The notes under the pieces were generated by a model. That model did no database searches. It was not told the origin of the DNA and was given only the letters and a program-made list of their open reading frames with translations. From Pseudomonas wuhanensis (GTDB taxonomy: Bacteria; Pseudomonadota; Gammaproteobacteria; Pseudomonadales; Pseudomonadaceae): DNA of 64,000 nucleotides. Positions within the stretch are counted from its first letter, which is position 1. Each line of letters starts with the position of its first letter. The stretch is from contig NZ_CP117430.1 of the NCBI RefSeq assembly GCF_030687395.1, positions 5,332,001 to 5,396,000 of the forward strand, read 5' to 3'. This document shows, piece after piece, positions 42,522-51,393 of this stretch. Made by a program: the position numbers and the translations under genes.

Positions 42522-43868
42522 TCAGGTCGCCGACGCTGCCCGCAGGAAGAACACCCACTCGCGCCCCATCCTCCTTTTCTCGAACACCATCAACTCGACC
42601 AACCCGTTCAGGGTGGCCGACGCGGTGTTGTAAGAGCAGTTCAGATTCTCCTTCACATTGACCGCCGTGAACTCCTTGGCCATTCCACTCTTGGCCACTT
42701 GGTATACGGCTCGCTGTTTCTCGGTGAGCTGATCGAAAAAACCCGACTCCAGCAGCCAACGATCAAAGCTTTCGGTATAGGCCAGGCTTTTTCGATAAGC
42801 CTCGGTAAAAGCGCTGACTGCCCTGGAGATGACTGAACACTGGAAGTCGATGAAATAGGTCAGATCCAGATCATCGGCCTCGGTATTCAGATACGAGCGC
42901 CCGTATTTCACCGGCGCATTGCGCAGCAACAAGCTGATCGCGATGTAGCGAAAGGCCGAGAAGTCATTCTTGAACATGAACCAGTAAAACAGAGCCCGCG
43001 CGACCCGACCGTTGCCGTCGCGAAAAGGATGCTCATAGCCCAGGGCAAAATGCAGCGCGATACCTTTGATCAATGGATGAAGGTAATCCACTTGACCGGG
43101 ATCGTCGTGAGACTGGTTGATCCACTTCGACAGCACCTGCAATCGCGACGCGAGCCCCGCTACGGGTGGCGGCGTATGCACGATATTACCTTCGCCATCC
43201 TGCACTACCACGTCATCGTTGATCCTGAAGGCACCCGGTGAATATTGCGGGTCATCGATACCTTCGACGCCGACACGATGCATCGCCGCGATCAGCTCGA
43301 CGCTCAAGGGCTCGTAACGCTTTTCCCAGGCGAAGTTCATCATTTTGTAGTTACCATTGACCATCCGCTCATCCGGTGTGCGCGGCAGGCGTTTGCGTTT
43401 GAGCATGTCCTTGGCCACTCGGGTTGTGGTCGCCGCACCTTCGAGCTGGCTGCTGCTGATGGCTTCATCTTCGATCAGATCGTTGAGCAGATAGCTGAAA
43501 TGCGCGCGCTCGCCGATCTGTCCGGTCATGTATTCCAGCGCTGCCGTCGTCGCTTGTCGATCAACGGCCGAAACAGCTTTCTGGGCCAACGGGGTCAGCA
43601 CAAATTGGCCCCATTGAATGGGCTCGCCCAATGGCAAAAGGCTGGAATACTGCGCGGTCCGGGCTTTCTTGACCAAGGCCCAGCACAGATTCGGATCCAG
43701 CCCCGGCGCCCAGCGGTAGCGCAACTCATCGAATGGAAGGTAACGCCCCTGATCGTCCAGAGGCTTGAGCAGTGCGAGATAGTCCGAGAGGCGTTCCTTG
43801 TGGGGCGATTGCCCCAACAGATCGAACACCGGGTCGGATCGGCCCTTCAGCATGGGCGGCTTTTTCAT
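42522..43868 (-). CDS. Fic-domain protein with built-in inhibitory helix and C-terminal winged helix
   Basis: Fic proteins usually transfer AMP from ATP to a target protein. The 448-residue protein has the full active motif HPFRDGNGR (residues 280-288, catalytic His280). An N-terminal inhibitory helix motif SSSQLEG (Ser139, Glu143, Gly144) fits the S/TxxxE(G/N) consensus of class II, self-inhibited Fic enzymes. A C-terminal winged-helix-like part (LTEKQRAVYQVAKSG ... NCSYNTASATLNGLVELMVF) may bind DNA. No separate antitoxin gene is adjacent, as expected for cis inhibition. The target is unknown. The gene lies between REP elements and may be an accessory insertion. Confidence 0.9.
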   Translation of the reverse strand: MKKPPMLKGRSDPVFDLLGQSPHKERLSDYLALLKPLDDQGRYLPFDELRYRWAPGLDPNLCWALVKKARTAQYSSLLPLGEPIQWGQFVLTPLAQKAVSAVDRQATTAALEYMTGQIGERAHFSYLLNDLIEDEAISSSQLEGAATTTRVAKDMLKRKRLPRTPDERMVNGNYKMMNFAWEKRYEPLSVELIAAMHRVGVEGIDDPQYSPGAFRINDDVVVQDGEGNIVHTPPPVAGLASRLQVLSKWINQSHDDPGQVDYLHPLIKGIALHFALGYEHPFRDGNGRVARALFYWFMFKNDFSAFRYIAISLLLRNAPVKYGRSYLNTEADDLDLTYFIDFQCSVISRAVSAFTEAYRKSLAYTESFDRWLLESGFFDQLTEKQRAVYQVAKSGMAKEFTAVNVKENLNCSYNTASATLNGLVELMVFEKRRMGREWVFFLRAASAT

Positions 43869-43954
43869 TATCGGTGTCTCAAAAACTCACGAAATTGAGT
43901 CTTGAGTACAACAGCGCACCTGGGTTGACTCAATATCAGACGGATCTGAAATAT

Positions 43955-44071
43955 GTGTAGGAGCCGGGACTGCCTTCGCGGGCAAGCCTCGCTCCTTGTA
44001 AATGGGTCGGCGTATGTCTGAGGGAAATTGGTCGGCTGTCAGGCCGCCTTCGCGAGCAAGCCCGCTCCCAC
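43955..44071. repeat. Degenerate REP cluster between mexK and fic genes
   Basis: One intact REP (CGCGAGCAAGCCCGCTCCCAC, ending at 44071) and two drifted ones (around 43955-43975 and 43976-43998) make up most of this part of the 278-nt gap. The internal spacing no longer fits the 88-bp pattern, so it looks like an old, decaying element. No gene is seen in the rest of the gap. Confidence 0.75.
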
Positions 44072-44146
44072 AGTGGAGCGGCGTACACCCGCCCCTCTCC
44101 ACCAACCAACAGCATGGTCGGCCCGAAGGCCGCCAAGATCAAAGGA

Positions 44147-47100
44147 TCACACAACCTCTTTCTTGACCCTGAACCAAGCCGCATACAACGCCGGCAAAAA
44201 CAGCAACGTCAACGCCGTCGCCACAATCAGCCCGCCCATGATCGCCACCGCCATCGGCCCAAAAAACACACTGCGTGACAACGGAATCATCGCCAGCACC
44301 GCCGCCAGCGCCGTCAGCACAATCGGTCGGAACCGCCGCACCGTCGCCTCGATAATCGCCTGCCAAGGCTTAAGCCCGGCAGCGATATCCTGCTCGATCT
44401 GATCCACCAGAATCACCGAGTTACGCATGATCATCCCGGACAAGGCGATGGTCCCGAGCATCGCCACAAAACCGAACGGCTGGCGGAACACCATCAGAAA
44501 CAGCGTCACACCGATCAGCCCCAACGGCGCCGTCAGAAACACCATGACGGTGCGTGAGAAACTGCGCAGTTGCAGCATCAGCAACGTCAGCACTACCACG
44601 ATAAACAGCGGCACACCGGCCTTCACCGAGTTCTGCCCGCGAGCCGAGTCTTCTACCGTACCGCCGACGTCCAGCAGATAGCCGTCTGGCAGTTCGGCAC
44701 GAATTGGATCGAGGGTCGGCATGATTTGCTGCACCAGCGTCGCCGGTTGCTCCTTGCCGTAGATATCGGCGCGAACCGTCACGTTGGGCAGGCGGTTACG
44801 GTGCCAGATGATGCCTTCTTCAAAGCCGTATTCCAGCGTGGCAATCTGCGACAGCGCCACGCTGCGCCCATTGTCGGTCGGCACGGCCAGGCTTGGCAGC
44901 AACGCCAATTCGGTGCGCTCATGCACGGTGCCGCGCAGCAGGATCTCGATCAACTCGTTGTCTTCGCGGTACTGGCTGACACTGGCACCGGTCAGCGAGC
45001 CTCGCAGGAAAGTCGAGAGGTTCGCCGTGCTCACGCCCAGTGCTCGTGCGCGGTCCTGATCGACGTTCAGGTAAACGACTTTGCTCGGCTCTTCCCAGTC
45101 CAGATGCACGTTGGCCACGTGTGGGTTCTCGCGAACCTTGGCCGCGACTTTACGGGCCAATGCGCGGACTTCCTCGATGTGCTCACCGGTGACCCGGAAC
45201 TGCACCGGATAGCCAACCGGCGGGCCGTTCTCCAGCCGAGTGACCCGCGAGCGCAAGGCAGGGAATTGTTCGTTGAGGGTTTCAATCAGCCAGGTGCGCA
45301 GGGTTTCGCGATCCTCGATGGTTTTGGCCAAGACGACAAACTGGGCGAAGCTCGCTGCTGGAAGTTGCTGATCCAGCGGCAGATAGAACCGCGGCGAACC
45401 TGTGCCGACGTAAGCCACGTAGTTGTCGATCCCGGCGCGATCCTTGAGCAGGCCTTCGAGGCGTTTGACCTCCTCGGCGGTGTTGCTCAAAGAGGCCCCT
45501 TCGGCCAGTTTCAGATCGACCATCAACTCCAGCCGCCCCGAAGCCGGGAAGAACTGCTGCGGCACGAAACGGAACAGCACCACTGACGCGATGAACATCA
45601 CGATGGTCAGGACGATCACCGTTTTGCGCCGACGCACGCACCACTCCACCAGCCGTCTGACACGCTGATAGAACGGCGTGCCATAAGGGTCGGGTTGGCC
45701 GTCGCCGGTGCCGTGTTTGGCGGCGTGAATTTTCGCCAGGTCTGGCAGGAGTTTTTCCCCCAGATAAGGCACAAACACCACGGCGGCAATCCACGACGCC
45801 ACCAGTGCAATGGTTACCACCTGGAAGATCGAGCGGGTGTATTCACCGGTGCCCGATTGCGCGGTGGCAATCGGCAGGAAACCGGCAGCGGTGATCAACG
45901 TACCGGTGAGCATCGGGAACGCGGTGCTGGTCCAGGCATAGCTGGCGGCCTTGACCCGGTCGAAGCCCTGCTCCATTTTGATCGCCATCATTTCCACGGC
46001 GATGATCGCGTCGTCCACCAGCAACCCCAGCGCCAGCACCAGTGCGCCGAGGGAAATCTTGTGCAGCCCGATGCCGAGGTAATACATACAGGCGAAGGTC
46101 ATCGCCAACACCAGCGGAATCGCCAGGGCTACGACCATGCCGGTGCGCACACCGAGGGAGAAGAAGCTCACCAGCAACACAATCGCCAGCGCCTCTACCA
46201 GCACCTGAACAAACTCGCCGACACCGGTTTTCACCGCGGCGGGTTGATCGGACACCTTGCGCAACTGCATGCCGGCCGGGAGGTTTTTCTGGATCCGGGC
46301 GAATTCGACTTCCAGCGCTTTGCCCAGAATCAGAATGTCGCCGCCATCCTTCATGGCCACGGCCAGGCCGATGGCGTCTTCAGCCATGAAGCGCATGCGC
46401 GGCGCCGGTGGATCGTTGAAGCCACGACGAACGTTCGCCACATCACCGATGCGGAACGTGCGATCACCGACGCGGATCGGGAAGTTCTTGATCTCGTCGA
46501 CTGTCTGAAAATTCCCCGAAACCCGTAGCTGCAAACGCTCACTGGTGGTTTCGAAGAACCCTGCGGTGGACATCGCGTTCTGCTCTTCAAGCGCCTGCTG
46601 CACCACCGCCAACGGCAACCCGAGGGTGGCCAGTTTGACGTTGGAGAGTTCGATCCAGATCTTCTCGTCCTGCAACCCGAGCAGGTCGACCTTGCCCACA
46701 TCCTTGACCCGCTGCAGCTGAATCTGGATGCGATCGGCGTAGTCCTTGAGCACCGCGTAATCAAATCCTTCGCCAGTCAGGGCGTAGATATTGCCGAAGG
46801 TGGTACCGAATTCATCGTTGAAGAAGGGCCCCTGGATGCCCGGCGGCAGGGTGTGGCGAATGTCGCTGATCTTCTTGCGGACCTGATACCAGAGGTCCGG
46901 AATTTCCACCGAGTGCATGGAGTCCCGGGCCATGAATGTCACTTGGGACTCACCCGGGCGGGAGAACGAAGCGATCCGTTCATACTCGCCGGTTTCCATC
47001 AGTTTCTTTTCAATACGCTCGGTAACCTGCCGCGATACTTCCTCAGCCGTGGCGCCCGGCCAGTTGGTACGAATCACCATGGCCTTGAAGGTGAACGGCG

Positions 47101-47218
47101 GGTCTTCGCTTTGGCCGAGCTTGGTGTAGGACAACGCGCCGACGACGGCCAGCAAGAGCATCAGGAACAGTACGATCTGGCGGTTACGCAGCGCCCATTC
47201 GGAAAGATTGAAACCCAT
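44147..47218 (-). CDS. mexK: RND efflux pump inner-membrane transporter MexK
   Basis: MexK is the proton-driven RND pump of the MexJK system, which in P. aeruginosa exports triclosan and, with OprM, erythromycin and tetracycline. The 1023-residue protein has the RND topology: first helix after NLSEWALRNRQIVLFLML, large periplasmic loops, and the proton-relay Asp402-Asp403 in LGLLVDDAIIAVEMM. No outer-membrane channel gene follows, as in P. aeruginosa mexJK. The ATG is 6 nt after the mexJ stop. The identity rests on gene order and length; substrates in this strain are inferred. Confidence 0.9.
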   Translation of the reverse strand: MGFNLSEWALRNRQIVLFLMLLLAVVGALSYTKLGQSEDPPFTFKAMVIRTNWPGATAEEVSRQVTERIEKKLMETGEYERIASFSRPGESQVTFMARDSMHSVEIPDLWYQVRKKISDIRHTLPPGIQGPFFNDEFGTTFGNIYALTGEGFDYAVLKDYADRIQIQLQRVKDVGKVDLLGLQDEKIWIELSNVKLATLGLPLAVVQQALEEQNAMSTAGFFETTSERLQLRVSGNFQTVDEIKNFPIRVGDRTFRIGDVANVRRGFNDPPAPRMRFMAEDAIGLAVAMKDGGDILILGKALEVEFARIQKNLPAGMQLRKVSDQPAAVKTGVGEFVQVLVEALAIVLLVSFFSLGVRTGMVVALAIPLVLAMTFACMYYLGIGLHKISLGALVLALGLLVDDAIIAVEMMAIKMEQGFDRVKAASYAWTSTAFPMLTGTLITAAGFLPIATAQSGTGEYTRSIFQVVTIALVASWIAAVVFVPYLGEKLLPDLAKIHAAKHGTGDGQPDPYGTPFYQRVRRLVEWCVRRRKTVIVLTIVMFIASVVLFRFVPQQFFPASGRLELMVDLKLAEGASLSNTAEEVKRLEGLLKDRAGIDNYVAYVGTGSPRFYLPLDQQLPAASFAQFVVLAKTIEDRETLRTWLIETLNEQFPALRSRVTRLENGPPVGYPVQFRVTGEHIEEVRALARKVAAKVRENPHVANVHLDWEEPSKVVYLNVDQDRARALGVSTANLSTFLRGSLTGASVSQYREDNELIEILLRGTVHERTELALLPSLAVPTDNGRSVALSQIATLEYGFEEGIIWHRNRLPNVTVRADIYGKEQPATLVQQIMPTLDPIRAELPDGYLLDVGGTVEDSARGQNSVKAGVPLFIVVVLTLLMLQLRSFSRTVMVFLTAPLGLIGVTLFLMVFRQPFGFVAMLGTIALSGMIMRNSVILVDQIEQDIAAGLKPWQAIIEATVRRFRPIVLTALAAVLAMIPLSRSVFFGPMAVAIMGGLIVATALTLLFLPALYAAWFRVKKEVV

Positions 47219-47224
47219 CGGGGA

Positions 47225-48325
47225 TTACTCCTTGTGCGCCAGATTGACCACGCGGTTGGAGCGATCCACCGGGCGTACTTGCTGCCCGTCGTGAAGCACA
47301 TGAACACCGGCCGCCACCACCCAGTCGCTGGCGTTCAGGCCTTCAAGCACCGGCACGGTTTTCTCGCCGAATGCACCGACCCGCACCGGGGCTTTCTTCA
47401 AGGTGTTGTTGGCGCCAACCACCCACACGTAAGTGGCACCGTTTTCTGCGGTGAGGGCCGACAATGGCACCGACAACGACACCACTTCGCCGCTCTGGAT
47501 GAACACCCGGGCGCTCTGGCCGAGTTCGGCGGGAACCTTGCCGGCGGTAAATGCAATGCGGGCGGCGAAGGTGCGGGATTTCGGATCGGCCGCAGGCGAC
47601 AGTTCACGGATGCGTCCGGGGAAACGTTGATCGGGTTGGGTCCAGAGTTCCACCGAGACCGGTTGACCGACCTTGAAGCGACCGAAGCTCTGCTCCGGCA
47701 GGCTGATCAACACTTCGCGCTCGCCATCGGTGGCGAGGGTAAACACGGTTTGCCCGGCCGCGACCACTTGACCGACCTCAACCGCACGTTTGGCCACTAC
47801 GCCATCCTGCGGCGCACGCAGCACCGCGTAACTGGCCTGATTGGTCGAGACGTTGAATTCGGCTTTGATTTGCTTGAGGCGTGCCTCACCGGAACGGTAG
47901 AGGTTTTCCGCGTTGTCGTACTGCGAACGGCTGACCATCTGCCGCTCCATCAGCGTCTTGTAGCGATCACGCTCGGCGCGCACCAGGCTCAGGTTGGCTT
48001 CGGCGGCCGCGACCTGGGCGCGGGTGGCTTCCAGTTGCAGGCGCACGTCCTGAGGATCGAGTTCTGCCAAGGGTTGGTCAGCCTTGACCCGCTGCCCTTC
48101 TTCGACCAGTCGTCGGCTGACTTTGCCGCCAATACGGAAGGCCAGATCTGGCTCATAGCGCGCGCGGACTTCACCGGGATAACTTTCCATGGCCTGAGCC
48201 GAGGGCTCTGGCTGTACGACCATGGCCGGGCGGATGGTGACTTGAGGCGCCTCTTCATGGCCACACGCAGACAATAAAAGAGCCAGGCTGACCGGCAATG
48301 CGAGGGGCAAGGCAAAGCGGAACAT
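47225..48325 (-). CDS. mexJ: Periplasmic adaptor (membrane fusion) protein MexJ
   Basis: MexJ bridges MexK to an outer-membrane channel. The 366-residue precursor is a lipoprotein (lipobox LLSAC, Cys21) with the HlyD/AcrA-type order: beta-barrel and lipoyl halves around VRARYEPDLAFRIGGKVSRRLVEEG and APQDGVVAKRAVEVGQVVAAGQ, an alpha-hairpin between them, then the membrane-proximal domain. It is the first gene of the operon; its promoter lies in the 93-nt gap with mexL, where a palindromic site overlaps the -10 box. Confidence 0.92.
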   Translation of the reverse strand: MFRFALPLALPVSLALLLSACGHEEAPQVTIRPAMVVQPEPSAQAMESYPGEVRARYEPDLAFRIGGKVSRRLVEEGQRVKADQPLAELDPQDVRLQLEATRAQVAAAEANLSLVRAERDRYKTLMERQMVSRSQYDNAENLYRSGEARLKQIKAEFNVSTNQASYAVLRAPQDGVVAKRAVEVGQVVAAGQTVFTLATDGEREVLISLPEQSFGRFKVGQPVSVELWTQPDQRFPGRIRELSPAADPKSRTFAARIAFTAGKVPAELGQSARVFIQSGEVVSLSVPLSALTAENGATYVWVVGANNTLKKAPVRVGAFGEKTVPVLEGLNASDWVVAAGVHVLHDGQQVRPVDRSNRVVNLAHKE

Positions 48326-48351
48326 GGTGAAGGACCTTTCGCTAATGGTGC

Positions 48352-48379
48352 TTGGAATAATTATACTGACCAGTATGTT
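48352..48379 (+). promoter_or_regulatory. Possible mexL promoter
   Basis: TTGGAA (48352-48357) and TATGTT (48374-48379) are 16 nt apart. Both are imperfect sigma-70 matches. The palindrome lies between the two boxes, which would allow MexL to repress its own gene as well. Confidence 0.4.
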
Positions 48380-48390
48380 ATTAATAGCAA
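48360..48390 (-). promoter_or_regulatory. mexJ promoter
   Basis: In the transcript sense TTGCTA (48390-48385) and a perfect TATAAT (48365-48360) are 19 nt apart. The -10 box overlaps the left end of the palindrome at 48363-48376, so a bound repressor would block the polymerase. Confidence 0.55.
48363..48376. promoter_or_regulatory. Probable MexL operator
   Basis: ATACTG-AC-CAGTAT is a perfect 6+6 palindrome in the mexJ-mexL gap. A related sequence, ACTCACCAGT (48391-48400), repeats its centre (ACTGACCAGT) 25 bp to the right and is followed by another half-site CCAGTAT (48401-48407). TetR-family repressors bind such sites, and MexL is known to repress both mexJK and its own gene in P. aeruginosa. 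The exact site here is inferred. Confidence 0.65.
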
Positions 48391-48418
48391 ACTCACCAGT
48401 CCAGTATTAAAGCGAAGA

Positions 48419-49063
48419 ATGTCTAACAATCTTTCAACACCCAGTGGTCCGGGTCGCCCCAAGGATCTGGCCAAGCGCCAGGCAATCCTCGATGCGGCGA
48501 AAATTCTGTTTCTGAGTAAGGGATACGCCAACACCAGCATGGATGCCGTGGCAGCTGAGGCCGGTGTGTCGAAGCTGACGGTCTACAGCCATTTCAATGA
48601 CAAAGAGACGCTGTTTGCCGCCGCGGTGATGGCCAAGTGTGAAGAGCAACTGCCAACGCTGTTTTTTGAATTGCCGGACGGCATTGCCGTGGAAACCGTG
48701 CTGCTGAACATCGCGCGCGGTTTTCATCAGCTTATCAACAGCGACGAATCGGTGAACCTGCATCGGTTGATGGCGACGCTGGGCAGCCAGGATCCGAAAC
48801 TCTCGCTGATCTTCTTCGAAGCCGGACCAGAGCGCATGTTGCACGGCATGGAACGGTTGTTGATCAAGGTCCATCAGAGCGGCGCGTTGAGCATCGATAA
48901 ACCGCGCAATGCGGCAGAGCATTTCTTTTGCCTGCTCAAGGGCGCGGGGAATTTCCGGTTGCTGTATGGCTGCGGCGAGCCGGTGACCGGGGATGCGGCT
49001 GAAGCCCATGTGCGGGAAGTGGTGGGGTTGTTTATGCGGGCTTATCGGCCGGAGTCGGTCTGA
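48419..49063 (+). CDS. mexL: TetR-family repressor MexL
   Basis: MexL represses mexJK. The 214-residue protein has an N-terminal TetR helix-turn-helix (ILDAAKILFLSKGYANTSMDAVAAEAGVSKLTVYSHF split over residues 22-60) and a C-terminal ligand domain. Length agrees with P. aeruginosa MexL (about 212). It is transcribed divergently from mexJ, with start codons 93 nt apart, and is followed by an inverted REP pair before rsmJ. Confidence 0.9.
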   Translation: MSNNLSTPSGPGRPKDLAKRQAILDAAKILFLSKGYANTSMDAVAAEAGVSKLTVYSHFNDKETLFAAAVMAKCEEQLPTLFFELPDGIAVETVLLNIARGFHQLINSDESVNLHRLMATLGSQDPKLSLIFFEAGPERMLHGMERLLIKVHQSGALSIDKPRNAAEHFFCLLKGAGNFRLLYGCGEPVTGDAAEAHVREVVGLFMRAYRPESV

Positions 49064-49090
49064 TCGATTTGTGGTGTTTGGGCCGACGCT

Positions 49091-49180
49091 ATCGCGGGCA
49101 AGCCCGCTCCCACAGGTTCCGAGGTGTTCTCGGATATTGTGCCTAACACAAAACCTGTGGGAGCGAGGCTTGCCCGCGAT
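49091..49180. repeat. REP pair in reversed orientation between mexL and rsmJ
   Basis: ATCGCGGGCAAGCCCGCTCC comes first and GTGGGAGCGAGGCTTGCCCGC second, 90 bp overall. The orientation is like the pair at 31764 and unlike the outward doublets. It lies between convergent genes. Confidence 0.88.
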
Positions 49181-49195
49181 GGGAGCGACGCGGTC

Positions 49196-49978
49196 TCAAG
49201 GCTTGAGCGCCTTCTTCGGATAAATGTCATACCGGCTGGATTTGCCGTCCAGCGCATGACTCGGCTTCGGCCCCTCGATGCACGGCGCCTTGCGCGGGCG
49301 TTTGACCACCACCCGGTGGCTGGCCAGGGCTAACGCCGCTTCGAGCAATGCCGGCGCATCCGGGTCATCGCCTACCAGCGGCCGGAACAGGCGCATTTCC
49401 TTCTTCACCAACGCGGTTTTCTCACGATGGGGAAACATCGGGTCGAGGTAGATCACCTGCGGCGGCTCGCCTTCCCAGTTGCGCATCACCTCGATCGAAT
49501 TGCCCTTGAGCAAACGCATCCGCGCCACGATCGGCGCCACGTCGAAATCTTCCGCGCCGCGCGCCAGGCCATCTTCAAGCAAGGCACCGATCAACGGCTG
49601 GCGCTCGATCAGGCTCATCTCGCAGCCCAGGCTGGCCAGCACGAACGCGTCCTTGCCCAGCCCCGCCGTGGCGTCCAGCACGCGTGGGCGCACGCCTTGG
49701 GCGATGCCGACCGCCTTGGCGATCATCTGACCACTGCCGCCGCCATACAACCGACGATGGGCTGCACCGCCCTCGACAAAGTCCACCCGCACCGGCCCCG
49801 GTGCGTCCGGTCCCAGCTGTTGCAGCTGCAACCCTTGCTCGCCCACCTGCAAGGCGAACTCGCCATCACCCACCTGCAACGGCAACCCCAGGCGCTCGGC
49901 CCATTGCTCGGCCTGTGGCTGGAAAGTCGCGCCCAAGGCCTCGACATGGATGCGGCAGGCCGCAGGTTGCTCAATCAT
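49196..49978 (-). CDS. rsmJ: 16S rRNA (guanine-1516 N2)-methyltransferase
   Basis: RsmJ methylates G1516 of 16S rRNA. The 260-residue protein has the family's N-terminal variable part and a SAM-binding region with [29 protein letters not shown], and the catalytic motif [21 protein letters not shown]. It ends in a basic tail ([15 protein letters not shown]). It is convergent with mexL and divergent from the repeat-containing gene. Confidence 0.94.
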   Translation of the reverse strand: MIEQPAACRIHVEALGATFQPQAEQWAERLGLPLQVGDGEFALQVGEQGLQLQQLGPDAPGPVRVDFVEGGAAHRRLYGGGSGQMIAKAVGIAQGVRPRVLDATAGLGKDAFVLASLGCEMSLIERQPLIGALLEDGLARGAEDFDVAPIVARMRLLKGNSIEVMRNWEGEPPQVIYLDPMFPHREKTALVKKEMRLFRPLVGDDPDAPALLEAALALASHRVVVKRPRKAPCIEGPKPSHALDGKSSRYDIYPKKALKP

Positions 49979-50071
49979 GGGAAAACACGCTCAAAAAATT
50001 AATGATCGGCAAAAACGGCCGATAACCCAACTATCGAGCATTTTGCCAGAGCTGAGCGTCGACCGAGAGAA

Positions 50072-50692
50072 ATGTCAGACATTCAACGCACATCGATAGG
50101 TTACATCTCGCCCCACGGCGATTTTGGCCTGCGAAATTCCCAAGCACTGAGCGGCGTCAGTCACCTGTGGCAGGATTTTTTTGCCCAGGCCCTGGCCGAT
50201 CAGTCGGGCGATGTCGTGCCGGCGTCTCTCAACTTTCCGCCGGTCGATCTCGACAGCCCGGTCGAACCGACCGTCGGCAGCGAGCTGCTGGCCCACATCA
50301 TTTCCCAGCGCGAATGTGATGTGATGGAAACACCAGTCCGTCCACCCGAGCCCCTGTTCCTGCCGATTGCCGAGTTCGAAATGGACCTGGCCGACAAACC
50401 GTTCCCGCCGTTCCCGCCAGAAGAAATCGTCGCGCAACAGAAACAACAGGACTTCGACAGCGGCTGGGTACGCCCGATCGTGCTCACCGCCGGTCAACCG
50501 CTGCCAGAGCCTGGCACCGCACCGCAACCACGTCCGCTGCACTTGCCGATCGCCGAGTTCGAACTCGACCTGCTGGACAAGCCATTCCCGCCGTTCTCGC
50601 CCGAAGAGCTGGTGGAGCAGCAGAAACAATTCGATTTCGATAACGGCTGGGCACGCCCGATCGTTCTGCAGAACCTGCGCATCGCCGCCTAA
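50072..50692 (+). CDS. Unknown protein with a duplicated 45-residue acidic/proline motif
   Basis: I do not recognise a characterised family. The 206-residue protein has no signal peptide or membrane segment. Residues 94-138 and 155-199 are two copies of one unit sharing 36 of 45 positions, of the form PLxLPIAEFExDLxDKPFPP ... PEExVxQQKQxDFDxGWxRPIVL, joined by a Pro/Gly linker. The first 90 residues (SHLWQDFFAQALADQSGDVV) are different. The units are rich in acidic and aromatic residues and Pro, more like a binding surface or peptide array than an enzyme. Its stop is 3 nt from the end of the convergent extensin-like gene. Confidence 0.85.
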   Translation: MSDIQRTSIGYISPHGDFGLRNSQALSGVSHLWQDFFAQALADQSGDVVPASLNFPPVDLDSPVEPTVGSELLAHIISQRECDVMETPVRPPEPLFLPIAEFEMDLADKPFPPFPPEEIVAQQKQQDFDSGWVRPIVLTAGQPLPEPGTAPQPRPLHLPIAEFELDLLDKPFPPFSPEELVEQQKQFDFDNGWARPIVLQNLRIAA

Positions 50693-50695
50693 CCC

Positions 50696-51391
50696 TCAGC
50701 GACATCGCCACCACGGCCCGACATCCACATGAAAGTGATTGCGATGGGCGGCGTTGTAGTCCGGGCTCAATACCACACTGAACATGTCGCACGCACCGTC
50801 GCGGACCTGATGGAGAAATCGCGCGCCCTGGTTATCCTTCGGCCAATCCTTGAGCACGCTGATGAATCGGCCGTCCGCCAGCCGGAATCCGCTGATATCC
50901 AGTGCATCAGCCGTGGCATGCTGGCTGCGTCTGCCGTTTTCGCGGTTGTAGACGTTGCGACAGGCAAAGCTGCCGAGATGGTCGACCCGTTTCACCGCCT
51001 GCCCGTAGACAGCCTGAGCCGCCGGTTGCAGGGCGTGGCGCTCGAACAGGGCGAACGCCACTGCCAGACGGCAACTGGCGAGGAAACCGCTGCTCAGCGC
51101 CACCTCGCCACCTTGCACACGCAAGGTGTTGGTCAACGGGCAAGTCGCGTCCGGGCTGTCGGCCTGACGGGCCACCCGCAAACCTGAGCTGCTCAGCACC
51201 TGGTCGCATAACTGCGGATTATCGCGCAGACGCATCAGTTTGTAGCGGGTCAGCAGGTTCGGTTCAGCCTTTACGTCCAGCGGCGCCCATGGGTTCCATT
51301 GCGGGGGAATGGAAACCCAGCCCCGCCAGATGCTCAACCCGGCAGCGCCGATGATCAACAGCACCAGCAACAGCCCCCACCGAAACCGCAT
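50696..51391 (-). CDS. Extensin-like C-terminal domain protein
   Basis: A 231-residue protein with an N-terminal membrane anchor (LLLVLLIIGAAGLSIW) and the extensin-like C-terminal domain seen in bacteria: Cys-containing CPLTNTLRV and CRNVYNRE segments, QHATADALDISGFRL and the His-rich end AAHRNHFHVDVG. The His/Asp pattern resembles D,D-carboxypeptidases of the VanY/MepA fold, so a cell-wall role is possible but not shown. It begins 2 nt after the PEP mutase-like gene and is probably co-transcribed. Confidence 0.85.
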   Translation of the reverse strand: MRFRWGLLLVLLIIGAAGLSIWRGWVSIPPQWNPWAPLDVKAEPNLLTRYKLMRLRDNPQLCDQVLSSSGLRVARQADSPDATCPLTNTLRVQGGEVALSSGFLASCRLAVAFALFERHALQPAAQAVYGQAVKRVDHLGSFACRNVYNRENGRRSQHATADALDISGFRLADGRFISVLKDWPKDNQGARFLHQVRDGACDMFSVVLSPDYNAAHRNHFHVDVGPWWRCR

Positions 51392-51393
51392 CG

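Noticed and set aside
42522..43868. Fic gene as part of a two-gene toxin-antitoxin pair
   Set aside because: No small antitoxin gene is adjacent, and the inhibitory motif is inside the Fic protein itself.
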